NCBI GenBank assembly: GCA_035267815.1
Contig: DATFLK010000047.1
Location: 1 to 10,575, forward strand
Origin: DATFLK01 sp035267815
Lineage (GTDB): Bacteria; Pseudomonadota; Zetaproteobacteria; Mariprofundales; Mariprofundaceae
Reading direction: 5' to 3'
DNA length: 10,575 nucleotides
The notes beneath the pieces were generated by a model that had not been told where the DNA came from, searched no databases, and saw only the letters and a program-made list of their open reading frames with translations. Positions 6,432 through 10,575 of the stretch are shown in pieces (within the stretch, counting starts at the first letter, position 1; the number at the start of each line of letters is the position of its first letter). Position numbers and translations under genes: made by a program.

Positions 6432-9400
6432 TGATCGACTGGCACTTCCCGCCAGCCGTCTAGCATCGGAAAGTAGAGTCCGAGCCTGATGGACCGCGCC
6501 TCCATGCGGGAGACAATGGCCGCGTAACGGAGTAGCTGATCGGCATGACGCTGGCGCTCCTGATCAAGAAAATCATCCAAGGCTCCGCCCTCGTGCGAGG
6601 CGGTCTTATAGTCCACGATCCAACGCGTACCGTCCGCTTCGATGAAGCTTCGATCCAGAACCACGTGCATCGGCCGGCCGTCCACTATGGTCGAAAGCGC
6701 CCATTCGCAACGCGCCTGTCGATCGCGCGACGACAGAATCCAGCGCCCCTTCGAACTCGCCAATGTCCGGCGAACCGCATCGTAGCTCCGTGAGGCCGCC
6801 GCTTCCAACATGTCACCGGAAAGGCCGTCCGCCATCAGCATGCGTCGCATCATCGTCACGGTTGTATCGGTATCTTCATCGCGCCAGGCTTCCACACCCT
6901 TTTCACCGATGCGCTGCAACGCGGCATGAACGGCATTGCCCACGGGAGCCGCCTCGGGACCAGCCCAGAAGTATTCGCTTTCACCACGCGGTGGGGTCGC
7001 GCTATCGATTATTTCCGGCACCGATTTGACGCGGGTCAAGCGCGGCCGGACATGCGTCACGCCCTCTTCTCCCCACTTCAGCCAATCGATCTCGGCACCG
7101 AAGCAGTGGTTCTTCCCACCCTCCGGAAGAAGCAGCGCCAGCAAGGAGCCGGATGCCGGCCGTTCACTCCCTTCCGGCAGATGGCCGAACATGTGCAAGG
7201 CCGTCTCCGCACGCGTACACGCCACATAAAGGAGTCGCGCCTGCTCGTTCTCTTCGCGGGTCTTCTCCACACGCCGCACCAAATCATATACGGCATCACT
7301 GCTGCGCACCGCTCCACGCACCGCAATCAGCGGCTGAATGCCGCTCTCGACCGGTACATCGGTAAAGGCGAGCAGCGGCAAATCGCTGCGGCTGTTGCCA
7401 TAACCGAGCCCCGGCAGAATGACCACATCCCACTGCAACCCTTTGGCGCCGTGCATGGTAAGAAGTTCGACACGTGCGGCCTCGGATGAGGCATCGGGAG
7501 CGGCGTAAAGCTTCTGCAACCGCTCATCAAGCAGACCGAAATCGACCAGTCCGCCATCCTCAACCTCTTCGACAAGATCAAGCATCGCCTCGATGTTGCG
7601 ACCACCGTCGGCAGCCATCAGACCCGGCATACCAAGCCGCTCCCAAGCCAGCACCAGCAGTGAGCGAAGCGGCATGCGGCCGGCCAGTTGCAGGCATGGC
7701 GACAGTGCTCGTGTCAAAAAGCGTACACGCCACTGCACCTCCTCATCCAGCCGACGCAGGCATACCGCATCGGCGATAATCTCGGCAACCGGCCGATCGT
7801 CTCCGGCCAGCAACCGATATATCGCCGCCGTATCGATACCACAACAGGGTGCCCGCAACAGTGCCGCCCACGACGCCCGGTCCGCCGGGTGCAGCAGCGC
7901 CTGCAGCAGCGCCTTCAACAGCCGAATCTCCGGACGTGCATGCAGCGGCAGGATGTCGACCGCCCTGAAGGGAACCTCCGAATCCGTCAGTGTCTGCATG
8001 ATGGCGTGCAGATGCTTGCGCGAGCGTGACAGCACGGCGATGCGTTGATCCCCTTTTGCAAGCTCCCGCCGGATGAGCGCCACGACCGCATGCGCCTCGG
8101 AATCCGCATCCGGCTGCGGCTGCAGTTGCAGGCGGACCTCACCGGCGTGCGACAGGGCGGCATGCGCCCCGGCATGGCCCACGGCCGCGAGCAGGATATC
8201 GGGCTCGTCCGGAAAGATGGACGAGAAAGCACGGTTGACCCAGTCGACAATGACCGGCGAGGAGCGGAAGTTGCGCGTCAGCCTCTTCTGCTCTACATGA
8301 GGAAGCCCGGAGCGGTTCTCGGCCGTCAGCAGAAAAAGCCCGACCTCGGCCTTGCGGAAACGGTAAATCGACTGCATTGGATCGCCCACCATGAAGAGGG
8401 TACGGTGGGCTCCGTCACCGGCCTGCCACCCCTCGGTGAGATTCCGCAGCAGCCGCAACTGCAGCAGCGAGGTGTCCTGGAACTCATCGACGAGGATGTG
8501 GTGAATACGGTAATCGAGTTTCAATAACAGATCGGTCGGATTGCCCTCTTCGTCCTCGAGGGCCCGCATGGCCCGCATGGCGATCTCAATGAAATCTGCC
8601 TCGCCATGCTGTTCGAACAGCTGCTGAAGCTGCCGGTTGGCCAGCAACAGAAGTGACAACTGGGCCTCGAGCACCTGCCACTGCCCCTCGTCGAAACAGG
8701 GTGTGGCGGGCAGCCTTCTGAGGCCGTCCAACGCATCGGCGAGACCGTCGACCTCGGCCAAATGCGCCACCATCTCCATGAATTGTCGCTTGGGGCCGGC
8801 CATTTCCGGATCGGGTGGGAAACCGCAGTTTACATCGACACGTTTGCGGAATCCGGCTTTGTTTTTGGTCAGCAACAAATCGGCCATCCGCTGCCATGCC
8901 GTCATATACCGGACATCGGCCTCCGGCCATGTCGCCATCTCCGCCAACACCGCATCACCGAGATTCGTGCCGGCGTACTGCAGCAACGCCGGCATCTCGC
9001 ATCGGACATCGATGGGGACCAGCCGATCGCACCGGATCAACCGTTGCTGCATGATCTCAGCCAGGCTCCGCTCCAGCAGGACTCGCAGTGTGGACGTATC
9101 GTCCACATGCATCTCCACCTCGTGCAACCACTGGTCACGCTTTCCGAGCATGTCGGCAACCAGCTCGACCAGGGCAACCATATTGTGGTCCTGGTGAAGC
9201 AGGACCGCGGCGGCCTGATCCGGATCTCGCCGTGCCAAGATGGACACAGCCTGCTCCGCCGCCTCGCGATAGAGCGGCTCGACATACGCCGACGGCACCG
9301 GCATATCCCCCAGACCCGATAGCAGCGGTAGCTGGCGGGCCAGTGCATGCGTGAAGCTGTCCAGGGTCATCATACGCAGGCGTGACGGATGCCCGGCCAG

Positions 9401-9700
9401 ATGCCAGCCGCGCTCGGTCGAGCGCCAGTTGGCCGCCTGTGCCAACTGCCAGGTCTCCAGCTTGTGGGAGGCACCGTCCGCAGGCTTTGCCATCGTCAGC
9501 GCCTCGATAACACGGGCACGCATCTCCGCCGCCGCCTTGCGCGTGAAGGTCAGCGCCAGAATCTCCTCCGGTTCGTCGACCACGGCAAGCAGCCGGAGAA
9601 TGCGGCGGGTCAGCAGCTCCGTCTTGCCGGAACCGGCCGGTGCCTGTACGAGAAACGAACCGGCAGGATCGATCGCGGCCGCACGCACTTCACCGCTCAT
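6407..9700 (-). CDS. addA: AddA/RecB-like double-strand-break repair helicase-nuclease
   Basis: A 1097-residue superfamily 1A (UvrD/RecB-type) ATP-dependent 3'-5' helicase with a C-terminal RecB-type nuclease; in the family it resects DNA double-strand ends for RecA loading. Motifs in order: Walker A APAGSGKT (20-27), motif Ia LALTFTRKAAAEM, TLDSFTHALARQL, motif II DEFQDT (405-410), motif III GDPMQSIYRFR (439-449), motif IV LTRNFRSS (474-481), motif V MHGAKGLQWD (749-758), and motif VI YVACTRAE (825-832). The nuclease has D1016 (VVLDRS), D1030 and K1032 (IVDYKT), and a downstream Q/Y pair (DQLLRY), so it looks active. Length fits AddA (about 1,100-1,250). The ATG at 9700 overlaps the upstream partner's TGA (ATGA), with GAGG 7 nt before it, implying translational coupling. 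Domain order fits both AddA and RecB; an adjacent nuclease/Fe-S partner rather than RecC favours an AddAB-type complex. Exact subfamily naming is less certain than function. Confidence 0.92.
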   Translation of the reverse strand: MSGEVRAAAIDPAGSFLVQAPAGSGKTELLTRRILRLLAVVDEPEEILALTFTRKAAAEMRARVIEALTMAKPADGASHKLETWQLAQAANWRSTERGWHLAGHPSRLRMMTLDSFTHALARQLPLLSGLGDMPVPSAYVEPLYREAAEQAVSILARRDPDQAAAVLLHQDHNMVALVELVADMLGKRDQWLHEVEMHVDDTSTLRVLLERSLAEIMQQRLIRCDRLVPIDVRCEMPALLQYAGTNLGDAVLAEMATWPEADVRYMTAWQRMADLLLTKNKAGFRKRVDVNCGFPPDPEMAGPKRQFMEMVAHLAEVDGLADALDGLRRLPATPCFDEGQWQVLEAQLSLLLLANRQLQQLFEQHGEADFIEIAMRAMRALEDEEGNPTDLLLKLDYRIHHILVDEFQDTSLLQLRLLRNLTEGWQAGDGAHRTLFMVGDPMQSIYRFRKAEVGLFLLTAENRSGLPHVEQKRLTRNFRSSPVIVDWVNRAFSSIFPDEPDILLAAVGHAGAHAALSHAGEVRLQLQPQPDADSEAHAVVALIRRELAKGDQRIAVLSRSRKHLHAIMQTLTDSEVPFRAVDILPLHARPEIRLLKALLQALLHPADRASWAALLRAPCCGIDTAAIYRLLAGDDRPVAEIIADAVCLRRLDEEVQWRVRFLTRALSPCLQLAGRMPLRSLLVLAWERLGMPGLMAADGGRNIEAMLDLVEEVEDGGLVDFGLLDERLQKLYAAPDASSEAARVELLTMHGAKGLQWDVVILPGLGYGNSRSDLPLLAFTDVPVESGIQPLIAVRGAVRSSDAVYDLVRRVEKTREENEQARLLYVACTRAETALHMFGHLPEGSERPASGSLLALLLPEGGKNHCFGAEIDWLKWGEEGVTHVRPRLTRVKSVPEIIDSATPPRGESEYFWAGPEAAPVGNAVHAALQRIGEKGVEAWRDEDTDTTVTMMRRMLMADGLSGDMLEAAASRSYDAVRRTLASSKGRWILSSRDRQARCEWALSTIVDGRPMHVVLDRSFIEADGTRWIVDYKTASHEGGALDDFLDQERQRHADQLLRYAAIVSRMEARSIRLGLYFPMLDGWREVPVDQDAGNGAS

Positions 9701-10575
9701 GGTGTTTCCTCTTCCGTATCGCGGTCGATGCCAATCTCATCGATACGGCAGACCGCCTCAAGGCCGCAATAATCGCAGGCATGCGCATCCCGCGGCGACA
9801 CGTCGCAACGCCCCTGCACAAACTCGGCGGCCAGTGCATCGATGCGCTCGCGCCATCTTGCCAACAGGGAGGACCAATCCTCCGCCGATTCATCCTCCCC
9901 TTTGTATGGATTGATTCCCCGGATATCGGTGGTCTCACCCGAAAGCCCCTCAAACCCGGTATCGCCGCTGCGCACACGTGCGAAACAGACCGCATCCCCG
10001 GAACCCAACCCCTCGGCCACTGCGTAGAGCGGCAACTGCGGTTCGGCGATCCGTTCTCCGATCCACTTGCTGATACTCTGCCGCTGACCTGTTTTGTAAT
10101 CGATGAGAATCCTGTGCCCTGCATCGTCGCGATCGATCCGGTCCGCCTTCAGGACAACCGGAAACTGTGACACCCCCGACGTCGGCAACATCAGACGATA
10201 CGGCTTCTCGCACTGCTCCACCGCGAATGCGGGACGCTGACGCTCCACCTCGAGCCATTCACCCAGCACCGACGCCATGCGACGGCGCTCGAACTGTTGC
10301 ATCGTTCCCGGTGCGGCAATCCGGCTTTGGCGCCAGGCATGTGTCATCGCCGCATTGATCAGTTCGGCAACGGCCATCTCGTCGAGTGCCAGCAGGGCAT
10401 GCTGAGAGCCCAGCTGCCCCCATATATACTCCAGCGCATGGTGAATCAGCGATCCCTTGTCCGCCGGCGTCACGCCCGGCACCGTCTCCCCAAGGGGCGC
10501 CAAGCGCAAACGGTGTGAGGCAAAGGCACGAAACGGGCATGCCGACTGATACCTGATCATAGCGGCACCGCCACC
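9697..10575 (-). CDS. addB: AddB-like PD-(D/E)XK nuclease with Fe-S cluster motif (N-terminal part outside window)
   Basis: C-terminal 292 residues of the partner subunit. The frame stays open through the window edge. The ATG at 10560 is internal, since upstream codons (G-G-G-A-A) and the motif QSACPFRAFA fit the middle of the longer 'probable DNA repair protein'/AddB-like family (usually around 850 residues). The nuclease core shows KADRID (about 10132-10149), IDYKTG (about 10089-10106) and PQLPLYA. Four cysteines match the AddB 4Fe-4S arrangement: one before the nuclease in ACPFRAF (codon 10537-10539) and three after it in C-x2-C-x5-C (codons 9775-9777, 9766-9768, 9748-9750). In AddB this cluster clamps the nuclease domain and supports DNA-end binding. 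The stop TGA overlaps the start of the helicase gene by 4 bp. Whether the missing N-terminal part has an inactivated helicase fold, as in AddB, cannot be seen. Confidence 0.88.
   Translation of the reverse strand, partial: GGGAAMIRYQSACPFRAFASHRLRLAPLGETVPGVTPADKGSLIHHALEYIWGQLGSQHALLALDEMAVAELINAAMTHAWRQSRIAAPGTMQQFERRRMASVLGEWLEVERQRPAFAVEQCEKPYRLMLPTSGVSQFPVVLKADRIDRDDAGHRILIDYKTGQRQSISKWIGERIAEPQLPLYAVAEGLGSGDAVCFARVRSGDTGFEGLSGETTDIRGINPYKGEDESAEDWSSLLARWRERIDALAAEFVQGRCDVSPRDAHACDYCGLEAVCRIDEIGIDRDTEEETP

Noticed and set aside
7890..7925. CAGCAGCGCC-like short repeats
   Set aside because: They encode an alternating Leu/Ala/Gln helix in the helicase, with no sign of a non-coding repeat.
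8563..8581. Tandem cccgcatgg repeat
   Set aside because: Two copies only, encoding A-M-R-A-M-R in a helix-like part of the helicase; best seen as ordinary coding repetition.
6545..9914. Many open frames on the plus strand opposite the helicase gene
   Set aside because: They lack recognisable domains, mutually overlap, and have the Arg/Pro/His-rich composition expected from antisense frames of a GC-rich gene.
9697..10560. A complete 287-residue nuclease starting at 10560
   Set aside because: The frame continues to the window edge, and the first motif (ACPFRAFA) normally sits deep inside a much longer protein, so the ATG is internal.
1..10575. CRISPR array, tRNA/rRNA, insertion sequence or phage attachment site
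   Set aside because: I looked for regularly spaced repeats, terminal inverted repeats, transposase or integrase motifs and tRNA-like arms in the gaps and saw none.

Overview
The window comes from a GC-rich bacterial chromosome. The gene content suggests a proteobacterium, possibly a chemolithotrophic or sulfur-oxidising gamma-type lineage. This is inferred from a bacterial-type sucrose synthase of the kind known from Nitrosomonas and Acidithiobacillus, and from an AddB/AddA-like repair pair whose small subunit resembles the proteobacterial 'probable DNA repair protein' family. No ribosomal or other phylogenetic marker is present, so the taxonomy is tentative. The window is almost fully coding: six genes, two of them cut by the window edges. 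I found no RNA gene, CRISPR array, transposon or phage gene.

Layout. Positions 1-1782 (+) hold the C-terminal three quarters of a sucrose synthase. Facing it on the minus strand is a probable two-gene operon: a large fusion protein (3052-5505: sugar-phosphate nucleotidyltransferase, left-handed beta-helix and phosphomannomutase-like domain), then, 45 bp downstream, a GT4 glycosyltransferase of the sucrose-phosphate-synthase/MshA-like type (1771-3006). The glycosyltransferase and sucrose synthase overlap tail to tail by 12 bp, and a small GC hairpin sits in the overlap. Upstream of the operon, also on the minus strand, is a small secreted DUF992-family protein (5660-6184), with a strong 11-bp stem-loop after its stop codon. 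From 6407 to the window end, still on the minus strand, lies an AddAB-type repair pair: a UvrD-like helicase-nuclease (6407-9700), and upstream of it the C-terminal nuclease and Fe-S part of its partner (9697-10575). The two are joined by an ATGA stop/start overlap.

How the genes may work together. Positions 1-5505 look like a nucleotide-sugar and sucrose (or sucrose-like disaccharide) module. The nucleotidyltransferase would make an NDP-hexose, the GT4 enzyme would transfer the hexose (in the SPS family, to fructose-6-phosphate), and sucrose synthase would interconvert sucrose plus NDP with NDP-glucose plus fructose. No sucrose-phosphate phosphatase (HAD) is visible, either fused or separate. 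The least ordinary feature is the mutase-like half of the fusion protein: the canonical metal-binding and phosphate-binding loops are replaced and the serine loop is not recognisable, so it is probably a pseudoenzyme or has another function. The repair pair is unrelated to the sugar genes and appears complete in its helicase and nuclease motifs.
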